Of a stretch of DNA of 34,781 nucleotides, positions 25,124-33,025 are shown piece by piece (positions within the stretch are counted from its first letter, which is position 1; each line of letters starts with the position of its first letter). Location: assembly GCA_023260395.1 (NCBI GenBank), contig JALQVI010000012.1, positions 1 through 34,781 of the forward strand. Reading direction: 5' to 3'. Source of the stretch: Candidatus Nanopelagicales bacterium. GTDB lineage: Bacteria > Actinomycetota > Actinomycetes > S36-B12 > UBA5976. The notes under the pieces were generated by a model, which ran no database searches, was not told the DNA's origin, and saw nothing but the letters and a program-made list of their open reading frames with translations. A program made the position numbers and the translations under genes.

Positions 25124-25621
25124 TTAATCCCACTCAGAATCTTGATTATCGTCACCGTGGGACTTGTCTGTATTAGTCCAGTTTCCATCACCATTCGAAG
25201 GATCATCTCCGGTGTTTACATCGACAGAGTCATTTGATGAATCATCTGGTGTTGTGATGTCTTCTTGAACTGGTGCAGGATCTTGGGTTGCTCCAGTTGT
25301 CACGTTAACTGCAGCTTTCTTTGCCACCTTTGCCTTTGCTTTTTTCTTTGTCACTTTCTTGGGAGTAACAGAAGAAGCCGGTGCAGAAGAAATCACTGGT
25401 GTCGCAGTTACCGTCTCAGTTGGCGTTGCAGATGGCGACGCAACAATAGTTGGCGCTGCACTCGGTGTAATTTCCTGTGTTGAAACAACCAATGACGAAG
25501 TTGCGTCACCGACAGTTGCATCGGCGCGAGCCTGAAGTGCCTGAGTGTTTACGGCAGCTGCTGCGACGCCGGCTACGAGTACGCCGGTTAGGGAAAGGGC
25601 GGTTGCAATACGTGACTTCAT
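25124..25621 (-). CDS. Secreted low-complexity protein with Lys-rich block and acidic Asp/Asn tail
   Basis: No known family is recognised. The 165-residue product begins MKSRIATALSLTGVLVAGVA, a signal peptide with probable cleavage near the following Ala-rich stretch. A Ser/Thr/Pro/Val linker leads to the basic block TPKKVTKKKAKAKVAKK. Next comes NVTTGAT, which resembles an ApbE flavinylation target, and the last 45 residues are Asp/Asn/Ser-rich and acidic. The ATG at 25621 is chosen over upstream in-frame codons because it starts the signal peptide and has AAAAGG upstream. It is the first gene of the unit leading to ApbE and the ferric-reductase-like protein, and it diverges from the OmpR-type regulator. 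Confidence 0.7.
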   Translation of the reverse strand: MKSRIATALSLTGVLVAGVAAAAVNTQALQARADATVGDATSSLVVSTQEITPSAAPTIVASPSATPTETVTATPVISSAPASSVTPKKVTKKKAKAKVAKKAAVNVTTGATQDPAPVQEDITTPDDSSNDSVDVNTGDDPSNGDGNWTNTDKSHGDDNQDSEWD

Positions 25622-25642
25622 GTTTTTAAAGTACCTTTTGGT

Positions 25643-25686
25643 TATCCAAGGTAAACCCAGCCAATTTCCAAGATTCATCCAAATCG
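25643..25686. promoter_or_regulatory. Four 11-bp-phased TCCAA-type direct repeats between secreted-protein operon and OmpR-type regulator
   Basis: TCCAAG at 25645, CCCAGC at 25656, TCCAAG at 25667 and TCCAAA at 25678 start exactly 11 bp apart. OmpR/PhoB-family regulators bind tandem direct repeats with this period, and such a regulator is encoded immediately to the right (25732). The array spans the promoter side of the leftward operon, 22 to 65 bp before its first ATG, so the regulator probably controls that operon and perhaps itself. Confidence 0.55.
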
Positions 25687-25731
25687 GTATGGTTGGCAAA
25701 AAATGCCCAAAAGTAAGGCCAGAATAGGCAC

Positions 25732-26409
25732 ATGGACATTCTTTTGGTGGAGGACGACCCATCTGTTGCGGCAAGTGTGATCGATGGCCTTACCAATTCT
25801 GGGCTTTCCATTACACATGTGGACAATGGCAAGGACGCCATAGCCCATGTAGAAAAGGCCAATCCTGACCTAATTTTGCTCGACTTGGGGCTGCCCGACA
25901 TGGACGGTCAGGATGTCTGCCGAACGATTCGTGCCTCTCATGCGACGCCCATCATTATTTTGAGCGCTCGTAGCGAAGAGGTCGATCGAGTTCTTTCACT
26001 TGAGTTTGGCGCCGACGATTACCTCGTCAAGCCGTTTGGCATGCGGGAATTAGTTGCTCGGATCAAAGCCGTTGCACGCCGAACAAACCAGGACAGCAAC
26101 GAAGCTATCGCTAATAATCAAAATCTTGGACCAATTCGAATCGATCGCCGCAGCCAGCGCGTCTATGTCAATGACGTCGAAGTTCATCTCACGCCAAAAG
26201 AATTTGATCTACTCGCCTATCTAGCTACAGATCCAGGTGCGGTATATCGACGTAACGACATCATGAACGAAGTGTGGGATACCAATTGGTACGGCACCAC
26301 AAAGACCGTTGATGCACACGTCGCCGCCTTACGCAAGAAACTCGGTAATCAAGATTGGATCGAAGCGGTTCGCGGAGTTGGTTTTCGACTTGGAGTGCCT
26401 GAGTCGTGA
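25732..26409 (+). CDS. OmpR/PhoB-family response regulator
   Basis: The 225-residue protein has a receiver domain with LVEDD, the phospho-acceptor Asp51 in LILLDLGLPDMDG, IILSARSEE and YLVKPFGMRELVARI. A winged-helix DNA-binding domain follows (VHLTPKEFDLLAYLATDPGAVYRRNDIMNEVW, KTVDAHVAALRKKLG, IEAVRGVGFRLG). There is no ribosome site before the ATG; CAGAAT sits at -12 to -7, so the mRNA may be leaderless. The stop overlaps the kinase GTG by four bases. The 11-bp-phased repeats upstream are its likely target. Confidence 0.94.
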   Translation: MDILLVEDDPSVAASVIDGLTNSGLSITHVDNGKDAIAHVEKANPDLILLDLGLPDMDGQDVCRTIRASHATPIIILSARSEEVDRVLSLEFGADDYLVKPFGMRELVARIKAVARRTNQDSNEAIANNQNLGPIRIDRRSQRVYVNDVEVHLTPKEFDLLAYLATDPGAVYRRNDIMNEVWDTNWYGTTKTVDAHVAALRKKLGNQDWIEAVRGVGFRLGVPES

Positions 26410-27791
26410 AGTGGCGCCTCATTGCGGCGCTCATGGGGCTCACTCTCGTAGTCCTCTTAGTGCATGACATTCCTTTTACTAACTACCTACGCACAGTTGA
26501 ATCAGATCGAATCATTACGGCTTTGGAACGTGACAGTTTCGTCATGGCCGGTCGCGCCGAGGAATTACTCGAAGATCCATCTGCGAAAAATTACTTGAGT
26601 TTGCAAAATACGCTTAACGTTTATAAAAAGCGCAGTGGCGCTCGTGTTATTGTCACAAATTCAAAAGGTGTCGTCGTTGCTGATACCGATGAAACCACAA
26701 AGGTCGGGACCTCGTATTCCAATCGACCAGAAATCGCTTCCGGACTAAAAGGCAAAATCACTTCTGGTCGCAGAGATCCAGGACCCAATAGCGACGAGCT
26801 CATGTATGTGGCCGTACCGGTTCTGAATGGAAATACCGTCCTTGGCGTTGTGCGCATTACGTTCCCAAGCGCAGTTGTTGACAATGCAGTGTGGCAACGA
26901 GTCAGAGGTATCGCCATTGTTGCCGGCATTACATTGCTGCTCGCCGCATTAGTCGCGTTCTTGATGGCCACAAGTATTACTCGCCGCCTTAAGGAACTTG
27001 AAGAAACCACCGACGAGTTCACCCACGGAAATCTCGATGTTCGCGCTAACGACATTGAAGGCGCACCAGAAATTCGCTCTCTGGGTTCGAGCTTTAACTC
27101 AATGGCCGACCAGCTGAATCGATTGTTGGCCCAACAACGCGCATTTGCGGGCGATGCCTCTCATCAACTTCGCACTCCCCTTACCGCGCTTCAACTTCGA
27201 CTCGAACGCGCCTTGGAAATGGTCGATAGTGATCCTGAAGGTGCTGCCGAGCGCATCGAAGCAGCAATGCTTGAAACTGAACGACTACAGCGACTTGTCG
27301 AAGGCTTGCTGGTCCTCAGCCGATCTGAAGCTCACACGCGTCCCGAAACAGCTCACTTTAATGTTGCTGAGATTGCTCGCGAACGTGCCGAGAGTTGGGA
27401 GGCTCTTGCTTCCGAGGCAAACGTCATCGTGACTTGTACCGCGCCCGAAAAACTATTGGTCCATGCAATTCCCGGTGCAATCGAACAGGTAATCGACAAC
27501 TACATCGATAACGCATTGTCGATTGTCCCAGCAAATACAAAAATTTCAGTTGTCATCACTCATGACTCGAAACTTGCAACGATTCATGTTCTCGATGAAG
27601 GTCCTGGAATGCCTGAGCCTGACCTCGAACGAGCCTTTAATCGATTTTGGCGAGCGCGCAGCGATGCGAATGGCAGCGGCCTTGGTCTGGCAATTGTGGA
27701 ACGTCTGACCACACTGAGCGGCGGACATGTGCGACTGAGCAATCGCTTGCCACATGGACTTGATGCCCAGGCCGAATTTCCTTTGGTTTAG
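26406..27791 (+). CDS. Sensor histidine kinase with extracellular domain and HAMP
   Basis: The 461-residue partner of the preceding regulator has a first membrane helix at about 4-20, an extracytoplasmic domain of about 140 residues (including RVIVTNSKGVVVADTDETTKVG, a dCache/sCache-like segment) and a second helix at about 168-190. HAMP follows, then the HisKA box FAGDASHQLRTPLTALQ with His253. The ATPase domain has the N box YIDNALSIV, DEGPGMP and GSGLGLAIVERL. The GTG start at 26406 overlaps the regulator stop (GTGA). The Cache-like outer domain suggests it senses a small extracellular ligand. Its stop lies six bases from that of the convergent DUF3180 gene. Confidence 0.93.
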   Translation: MKWRLIAALMGLTLVVLLVHDIPFTNYLRTVESDRIITALERDSFVMAGRAEELLEDPSAKNYLSLQNTLNVYKKRSGARVIVTNSKGVVVADTDETTKVGTSYSNRPEIASGLKGKITSGRRDPGPNSDELMYVAVPVLNGNTVLGVVRITFPSAVVDNAVWQRVRGIAIVAGITLLLAALVAFLMATSITRRLKELEETTDEFTHGNLDVRANDIEGAPEIRSLGSSFNSMADQLNRLLAQQRAFAGDASHQLRTPLTALQLRLERALEMVDSDPEGAAERIEAAMLETERLQRLVEGLLVLSRSEAHTRPETAHFNVAEIARERAESWEALASEANVIVTCTAPEKLLVHAIPGAIEQVIDNYIDNALSIVPANTKISVVITHDSKLATIHVLDEGPGMPEPDLERAFNRFWRARSDANGSGLGLAIVERLTTLSGGHVRLSNRLPHGLDAQAEFPLV

Positions 27792-27797
27792 TGCGGC

Positions 27798-28271
27798 TTA
27801 CTTTATTGATGTGTTGTCGCCAGCCGGTGGTTCAGGTAGACGGCACAATTTTTCTAGCCACATTCCAACGACCATGAGCAACACCCCCGAGACGGAAGTC
27901 AACGCGCAAATAACTACCTGATCTGCGGCCGCTGAATTGGAATAGTTGCGCAAGTCGTACAACATAATTCCGAAATACGTTCCAACAAAGATGCTGCCGA
28001 TGCGCGAAGACGCCATTGCCAAAGCTGCGGTTCGTGCGGCAACAATTGGATGGACTCGATGTGCTCGGTTTTCAGGTTTCATGCGTTGCCGAAACATGAC
28101 GGCCCACACTAGCAAGCAGATTCCTAACAGCCACGTTGTTAACGCGGTGTACCAAGGAACATAGAAATTCGTATAGGTCCAAACCGGAAACATTTTCGAC
28201 AGTGACCAGCCAAAAGAGGCACCGAGTAAAACTAAACCAATCAGCAATGACCATCGCGTGGATTTAAGCAT
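27798..28271 (-). CDS. DUF3180-family actinobacterial membrane protein
   Basis: The 157-residue protein has four hydrophobic segments (SLLIGLVLLGASFGWSL, WYTALTTWLLGICLLVWAVMF, SRIGSIFVGTYFGIMLYDL, VICALTSVSGVLLMVVGMWLE) and the conserved AARTAALAMASSRIGSI. This matches DUF3180 proteins, which in Actinobacteria are regularly encoded directly after folK. The function is unknown. The ATG at 28271, overlapping the folK stop by eight bases and preceded by TAAGGG, is preferred to the in-frame GTG at 28292. It is the last gene of the ftsH-fol operon. Confidence 0.88.
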   Translation of the reverse strand: MLKSTRWSLLIGLVLLGASFGWSLSKMFPVWTYTNFYVPWYTALTTWLLGICLLVWAVMFRQRMKPENRAHRVHPIVAARTAALAMASSRIGSIFVGTYFGIMLYDLRNYSNSAAADQVVICALTSVSGVLLMVVGMWLEKLCRLPEPPAGDNTSIK

Positions 28272-28776
28272 CGTGCAAGCCCTTACCCTCACTTTGTAAC
28301 TGACTTAGCCACACGCCATCACTTCCAACTGCAGCAGCCAACTCTGAAACGATTCCATGTCCTGGAATCTCGCATGTGGGATCAATTGTGGACCATGGCA
28401 AAAGTACAAATCCTCGAAGATGCGCACGGGGATGTGGAAGGGTTAATTCTGGATCGGTCGAAATCACGTGATCAACAACTAGTAAATCAACATCGAGAGT
28501 GCGTGGACCCCATCGCACGTCACGGATGCGATCTCGACCGGCTTCAATGTCGTGACAGAGATCAAGTAGTTCACGTGGAGTCAGCGTTGATTCAGCCACG
28601 ACTACTGCATTGAGGTAATTGTCTTGGTCTGGGCCACCGACTGGCAACGTCTCATAGAACTGTGATGCGGAAACATTCGACACACGTTGAGTTGAACGTA
28701 AGCGAGCGATGGCATAGTCCAGGTGTGCGATTCGATCACCGATGTTTGTTCCTAGAGCGAATGCAACGTGACTCAT
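28264..28776 (-). CDS. folK: 2-amino-4-hydroxy-6-hydroxymethyldihydropteridine pyrophosphokinase
   Basis: The 170-residue HPPK transfers pyrophosphate from ATP to 6-hydroxymethyl-dihydropterin in folate synthesis. Conserved elements are AFALGTNIGDR at the N-terminus, the pterin-contact Phe/Tyr in SQFYETLPVG, DNYLNAVV, and the catalytic RWGPRTLDVDLL with the magnesium-binding Asp pair, followed by LPHPRAHLRGFVLLP. The start overlaps the folB stop as ATGA. Confidence 0.96.
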   Translation of the reverse strand: MSHVAFALGTNIGDRIAHLDYAIARLRSTQRVSNVSASQFYETLPVGGPDQDNYLNAVVVAESTLTPRELLDLCHDIEAGRDRIRDVRWGPRTLDVDLLVVDHVISTDPELTLPHPRAHLRGFVLLPWSTIDPTCEIPGHGIVSELAAAVGSDGVWLSQLQSEGKGLHDA

Positions 28777-29129
28777 GGCAATTCTCGAGTGACACTCACA
28801 TTAGTAAATTCATGTTCGATTGGAGCGTGTGGTTTGTGGACAGTGACAAGAACTCGCGCGACTGTAGGACGCGCAATAATTTTCTGGGCGATGTGGTTCG
28901 CCAGAGTTTCAATCAGGTCAAATCGCTCACCGGTCACCGAATCAACCACGTCTTGGGCAACTTCTGCATAGTTAATGGTTTGCGCTACATCATCAGTTGA
29001 AACTGCAGCATCAAAATTTGTTTCGATGCGAACATCAACAGTGAATTCCTGGCCATTGATTTTCTCGTGTTCCAATACACCGTGATAACCAAATGCCTTA
29101 ACGCCTTGGAGATGAATGATGTCAGGCAT
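28773..29129 (-). CDS. folB: Dihydroneopterin aldolase
   Basis: The 118-residue enzyme cleaves dihydroneopterin to 6-hydroxymethyl-dihydropterin. It shows GVKAFGYHGVLEHEKINGQEFTVD with the pterin-binding Glu, TINYAEVAQDVVD, RFDLIETLANHIA, and the catalytic Lys in VTVHKPHAPI. The ATG at 29129 with AGG upstream is preferred to a GTG two codons earlier; both overlap the folP end. It sits between folP and folK, the usual actinobacterial order. Confidence 0.95.
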   Translation of the reverse strand: MPDIIHLQGVKAFGYHGVLEHEKINGQEFTVDVRIETNFDAAVSTDDVAQTINYAEVAQDVVDSVTGERFDLIETLANHIAQKIIARPTVARVLVTVHKPHAPIEHEFTNVSVTRELP

Positions 29130-29979
29130 GATCACGACCTAATCTCTCCACAACTTCAATCGCATCGCGCGAGGCACGAACATCGTGAACTCGAACTGCC
29201 CAAGCACCAGCGAGTGCAAAGTAAGTCGTTAGAGCTGTTGTGGCTGCTTCACGACCAGACATCTCGCGAAATTCACCAGTAGTATCAGCAAGTAATTCGC
29301 CAAGAAACTTCTTGCGAGACACTCCCCATAACACTGGCAGTTCCAGTTCATCAATAACTTCTAGCTCTTGTATGAGCGGCCAATTTTGTTGGGTGGTCTT
29401 GGCAAAACCAACACCAGGATCTACGACAATGCGATTGCGTTCGACGCCTGCACGAACTGCGGTTTCAACTTGTACCCGCAACTCCGCGGCAACGTCGGCA
29501 GCAACATCGTTGTAGTCCGTGAGCTCTGCCATGACATTGGAATGGCCGCGCCAGTGCATCAAGATAAAAGGTAGGTCAGTTGTTGCCACGAATGGCAGCA
29601 TGTCTTCGTCTGCTTTTCCACCACTAATGTCATTAATGATGACTGCTCCTGCGGCCACACTTTCGCGCGCAACATCAGCTCGCATCGTGTCGATACTTAC
29701 GGCAATGCCGTCGTCTGCCAACGCCGTGATAACTGGAATAACACGTGAAAGTTCCTCGTCTTGCGAAATCCGCTCGGATCCTGGACGGGTGGACTCGCCA
29801 CCAATATCAACGATGTCAGCACCGTTTGCCACCATGTTTCGACCATGGTCAATGGCTGTTTGCGTTTCCTTGAATAGTCCGCCATCGCTGAACGAATCTG
29901 GCGTGACGTTAAGTACGCCCATGACCAGTGTTCGCTCTAGCGAACTAAGTGATGTTGGCAGTCCAATCGGATGAAACAC
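29122..29979 (-). CDS. folP: Dihydropteroate synthase
   Basis: The 285-residue TIM-barrel enzyme joins p-aminobenzoate to hydroxymethyl-dihydropterin pyrophosphate and is the sulfonamide target. Key loops are visible: MGVLNVTPDSFSDGG, DIVDIGGESTRPGSERI, the SIDTMRADVA strand, INDISGG, RIVVDPGVGFAKT, WGVSRKKFLG and the terminal VRVHDV. The start is GTG at 29979, six bases after the folE stop, with only a weak ribosome site, so coupling to folE is likely. Confidence 0.96.
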   Translation of the reverse strand: MFHPIGLPTSLSSLERTLVMGVLNVTPDSFSDGGLFKETQTAIDHGRNMVANGADIVDIGGESTRPGSERISQDEELSRVIPVITALADDGIAVSIDTMRADVARESVAAGAVIINDISGGKADEDMLPFVATTDLPFILMHWRGHSNVMAELTDYNDVAADVAAELRVQVETAVRAGVERNRIVVDPGVGFAKTTQQNWPLIQELEVIDELELPVLWGVSRKKFLGELLADTTGEFREMSGREAATTALTTYFALAGAWAVRVHDVRASRDAIEVVERLGRDHA

Positions 29980-29985
29980 GTGTGA

Positions 29986-30597
29986 CTACTTGTTATTGAT
30001 GAGAGCCATAGCTTCGCTGCGGGTTGCGACATCGCGAAGTTGGCCGCGCACAGCTGAGGTTACGGTCGTTGCGCCAGGCTTACGCACTCCGCGCATCGAC
30101 ATGCACATGTGTTCACATTCAATAACAACAATTACGCCACGTGGATTCAAGATATCAACCATGGCATCTGCAATCTGAGTAGTAAGACGCTCTTGAACTT
30201 GTGGTCGCTTTGCATACAAGTCAACGAGACGTGCCAACTTTGACAGGCCAGTAATCTGACCCGTCTCGCTTGGAATGTAACCCACGTGCGCAACACCATG
30301 GAATGGAACGAGGTGATGTTCACACGTTGAGTGAACTTCGATATCTTTGACAACAACCATTTCGTCATGGCCAAGCGAGAACGTCGTAGTCAGAACTTCT
30401 TCGGCAGTCATGTGTAGACCGCTAAAGATTTCTGCATACGCTTTTGCTACGCGCGCAGGAGTATCGCGCAAACCTTCACGATCAGGGTCATCGCCGATTC
30501 CAATCAGGATTTCGCGAACAGCTGCAGCGATGCGGTCGGCATCGAATGGTCCGACAGCTGGTGGTTCGTTCATTTCCTCAATGGGATTGATTGTCAT
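29986..30597 (-). CDS. folE: GTP cyclohydrolase I (FolE type)
   Basis: The 203-residue enzyme converts GTP to dihydroneopterin triphosphate, the first step of folate synthesis. The zinc and catalytic residues appear in [20 protein letters not shown] and [15 protein letters not shown], with [11 protein letters not shown] near the N-terminus and [19 protein letters not shown] mid-protein. The start lies four bases after the ftsH stop, so it belongs to the same operon. Confidence 0.97.
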   Translation of the reverse strand: MTINPIEEMNEPPAVGPFDADRIAAAVREILIGIGDDPDREGLRDTPARVAKAYAEIFSGLHMTAEEVLTTTFSLGHDEMVVVKDIEVHSTCEHHLVPFHGVAHVGYIPSETGQITGLSKLARLVDLYAKRPQVQERLTTQIADAMVDILNPRGVIVVIECEHMCMSMRGVRKPGATTVTSAVRGQLRDVATRSEAMALINNK

Positions 30598-30601
30598 GTA
30601 G

Positions 30602-32578
30602 TTAAGCCTCTTCGGTTGCCGATGATTCAGTTGACGTTTCAGTTACCGAAGTTTCCTCTGTGGTGTCAGATGCTTCGACTGGCGCTGGAACTGCAACTGG
30701 TGGACGCTGGCTAGGCACACGACGTGCCGAACCGGTCCACGCTGGACGTTCGCCACGACGATTAAGTGGCTCAAAGATTCGAGCGACTGCTTCGCGATCC
30801 AACGTTTCCTTTTCGAGCAGTTCAAGTACAAGTGCATCGAGTACATCGCGGTTGTCACTCAAGATTTCATAGGCCTCGTGATGTGCAACATCAATAAAGC
30901 CACGAACTTCTTCGTCAATTGCAGCGGCAACTTCCTCGGAGTAATCGCGTTGGTGACCCATGTCGCGGCCAAGGAAAACCTCACCATCGGCTTGGCCATA
31001 ACGAATGGCACCGAGGCGCTCGGTCATGCCGTACTGCATGACCATCTTGCGAGCAACGGACGTTGCCTTTTCGATGTCGTTGCTGGCGCCGGTTGTTGGG
31101 TCATGGAAGACCATTTCTTCGGCAGCGCGACCTCCGAGCATGTAGGCAAGTTGATCGAGCATCTCGCTACGAGTGCTTGAGTACTTGTCTGATTCTGGAA
31201 GAACCATGGTGTAACCCAATGCACGGCCGCGCGGAAGGATTGTGATCTTGTGGACTGGATCAGTATTAGGAAGCGCCGCAGCAACTAGTGCGTGGCCACC
31301 TTCGTGATAAGCCGTGATCAATCGTTCATGTTCGCTCATGACGCGCGTACGCTTTTGCGGTCCAGCAATAACGCGATCGATTGCTTCGTCCAAGATTTCG
31401 TTGGTGATGAGCTTTTCTTCACCACGCGCAGTTAGCAATGCAGCTTCGTTAAGAACGTTAGCCAAATCAGCACCAGTGAATCCTGGAGTACGGCGAGCTA
31501 CAGCCATCAAATCAACGTCGGCTGCAAGTGGCTTGCCCTTAGCGTGAACTTCGAGCACGTCCTTGCGTCCCAATAGGTCTGGAACATCAACCGCAATCTG
31601 GCGATCGAAACGACCTGGACGTAGCAGCGCAGGATCGAGAATGTCTGGACGGTTTGTTGCGGCGATCAGGATGACGCCGGCGTTGACATCGAAGCCATCC
31701 ATTTCGACCAACATTTGGTTAAGCGTTTGTTCACGTTCGTCGTGTCCACCGCCGAGGCCAGCGCCGCGGTGACGACCAACAGCATCGATTTCATCAATAA
31801 AGATGATGGCTGGAGCATTTGCCTTTGCTTGTTCGAAAAGATCTCGTACGCGGCTTGCACCAACACCAACGAACATTTCAACAAAGTCAGAACCTGAGAT
31901 TGAAAAGAACGGAACTCCAGCTTCGCCAGCTACGGCGCGAGCAAGAAGCGTCTTACCTGTTCCAGGAGGCCCGTATAACAAAACGCCCTTAGGAATTTTC
32001 GCGCCAAGTGCCTGGAAACGAGCAGGCTCTTTCAGGAAGTCTTTGATTTCATGAAGCTCTTCAACTGCTTCATCCGCACCAGCGACATCAGCGAACGTCG
32101 TCTGCGGCATGTCCTTTGTGATCATCTTGGCCTTGGACTTGCCAAACTGCATGATCTTGCCGCCGCCTTGCATCTGTCCCATAAAGAAGAACAGCAAGCC
32201 AAGTAAGAAAACGAGCGGAAGGACCGACATCAACAAACTAGTAAGGAATGATTCGCGAGGGACAACTACGTTGTAGCCGCCTGGAAGTCCGTTGCCCGCC
32301 TTAGTTGCGTCCAGCAACTTAACGAGTTCGGTACCCTGGCCCGCAATGAAATCAGAGATGGTCTTGCTGCCATCAGTCAGTGTTGTCGTAATTGTCTGGT
32401 CTTTATCGACGAGAACGACAGACTTGGCACGGCCTTGTTGAATGTTTTCAATCGTCTTCCAGGTGTCCACCTTTTTGGTGTTACTGGAGCCGGACAGCAC
32501 ATTGCTGCCAACGAGCATGACGCCAATCGCAATTGCAATCCACATCAACGGCGAGCGAAGCAAGTTCTTGATTTTCAT
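30602..32578 (-). CDS. ftsH: ATP-dependent membrane zinc metalloprotease FtsH
   Basis: The 658-residue protein is a hexameric membrane protease for quality control of membrane proteins. It has an N-terminal helix ([16 protein letters not shown]), an extracytoplasmic domain, and a second helix ([21 protein letters not shown]). The AAA domain carries Walker A GPPGTGKT, Walker [12 protein letters not shown] and the second-region-of-homology [19 protein letters not shown]. The zinc site is HEGGH, with the third ligand Asp in the later helical region. The Ser/Thr/Glu-rich tail is variable in the family. The ATG at 32578 is preferred; an in-frame TTG lies at 32599. It heads the folate operon, the normal arrangement in Actinobacteria. 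Confidence 0.97.
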   Translation of the reverse strand: MKIKNLLRSPLMWIAIAIGVMLVGSNVLSGSSNTKKVDTWKTIENIQQGRAKSVVLVDKDQTITTTLTDGSKTISDFIAGQGTELVKLLDATKAGNGLPGGYNVVVPRESFLTSLLMSVLPLVFLLGLLFFFMGQMQGGGKIMQFGKSKAKMITKDMPQTTFADVAGADEAVEELHEIKDFLKEPARFQALGAKIPKGVLLYGPPGTGKTLLARAVAGEAGVPFFSISGSDFVEMFVGVGASRVRDLFEQAKANAPAIIFIDEIDAVGRHRGAGLGGGHDEREQTLNQMLVEMDGFDVNAGVILIAATNRPDILDPALLRPGRFDRQIAVDVPDLLGRKDVLEVHAKGKPLAADVDLMAVARRTPGFTGADLANVLNEAALLTARGEEKLITNEILDEAIDRVIAGPQKRTRVMSEHERLITAYHEGGHALVAAALPNTDPVHKITILPRGRALGYTMVLPESDKYSSTRSEMLDQLAYMLGGRAAEEMVFHDPTTGASNDIEKATSVARKMVMQYGMTERLGAIRYGQADGEVFLGRDMGHQRDYSEEVAAAIDEEVRGFIDVAHHEAYEILSDNRDVLDALVLELLEKETLDREAVARIFEPLNRRGERPAWTGSARRVPSQRPPVAVPAPVEASDTTEETSVTETSTESSATEEA

Positions 32579-32642
32579 AAGTGGTGAAATAACTCCCAAA
32601 CGAGTAACGAATTATTACGGTACTACCCGTTACACGTTAGAG

Positions 32643-32655
32643 CGAAACGGTTTCG
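32643..32655. promoter_or_regulatory. 13-bp palindrome CGAAAC-G-GTTTCG upstream of ftsH and the ParB-like gene
   Basis: Two perfectly complementary 6-base arms flank a single central G in the divergent intergenic region. This is the form of an operator half-site pair, for example for LacI-type proteins. Which gene it serves and which protein binds it are unknown. Confidence 0.35.
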
Positions 32656-32686
32656 TTGCTAGTGAACGGCACAAAATCGCTTCAAG

Positions 32687-32716
32687 CCCCAAATCACCCA
32701 TACATTGGGGGTTTTT
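32687..32716 (+). terminator. Terminator-like hairpin in the leader region of the ParB-like gene
   Basis: CCCCAA (32687-32692) pairs with TTGGGG (32705-32710) across 12 bases and is followed by GTTTTT. The U-tract exists only on the plus strand, yet no plus-strand gene ends upstream. It may be an attenuator, stop a short upstream transcript, or insulate the gene starting at 32732. Confidence 0.4.
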
Positions 32717-32719
32717 GCC

Positions 32720-32725
32720 TATTGT
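32720..32725 (+). promoter_or_regulatory. -10-like TATTGT placed for a leaderless ParB-like transcript
   Basis: TATTGT lies at -12 to -7 relative to the GTG at 32732, matching the TAnnnT pattern of actinobacterial leaderless promoters. No clear -35 is seen, because that region is taken by the hairpin. Confidence 0.35.
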
Positions 32726-32731
32726 TTAAGG

Positions 32732-33025
32732 GTGATCTTTAAGGCAGTCCTCGATGCGCGGCCATACCCAGAACCAGCGCTGACGAACGAGCAATGGGGG
32801 GAATTGGCACCTCGCCAAATCCGATTATCTGACTTGTCCACAATCCGCAGCACGCTTGATTTGAATGCCCTATTGGCGAGCGATTCGACATTTTTCGGAG
32901 ACCTTTTTGCCCACGTTGTTCGCCACAACGGCAATTTGTATCTAGAAGATGGCTTGCACCGCGCCGTTCGCGCAGCTTTGCAGGGTCGCACGTCGTTGCA
33001 CGCGCGAGTTTTCGAAATTCTTTAA
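32732..33025 (+). CDS. Small ParB/sulfiredoxin-like domain protein of unknown function
   Basis: The 97-residue protein has an order resembling the ParB N-terminal/sulfiredoxin fold. LAPRQIRLSDLSTIRSTLD is followed by a helical segment and then NLYLEDGLHRAVRAALQGRTSLHARVFEI, where EDGLHR parallels the DGxHR motif of ParB-type proteins. It lacks a DNA-binding helix-turn-helix, so a partition role is unlikely. The GTG at 32732 is chosen; a TTG at 32705 would place the hairpin inside the coding region. AAGG directly abuts the GTG, too close for a ribosome site. Its stop overlaps that of the convergent ABC gene. Function unknown. Confidence 0.7.
   Translation: MIFKAVLDARPYPEPALTNEQWGELAPRQIRLSDLSTIRSTLDLNALLASDSTFFGDLFAHVVRHNGNLYLEDGLHRAVRAALQGRTSLHARVFEIL

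Noticed and set aside
32732-33025. Chromosome-partition ParB
   Set aside because: The protein is only 97 residues with no helix-turn-helix, no ParA neighbour and no parS-like sites seen.
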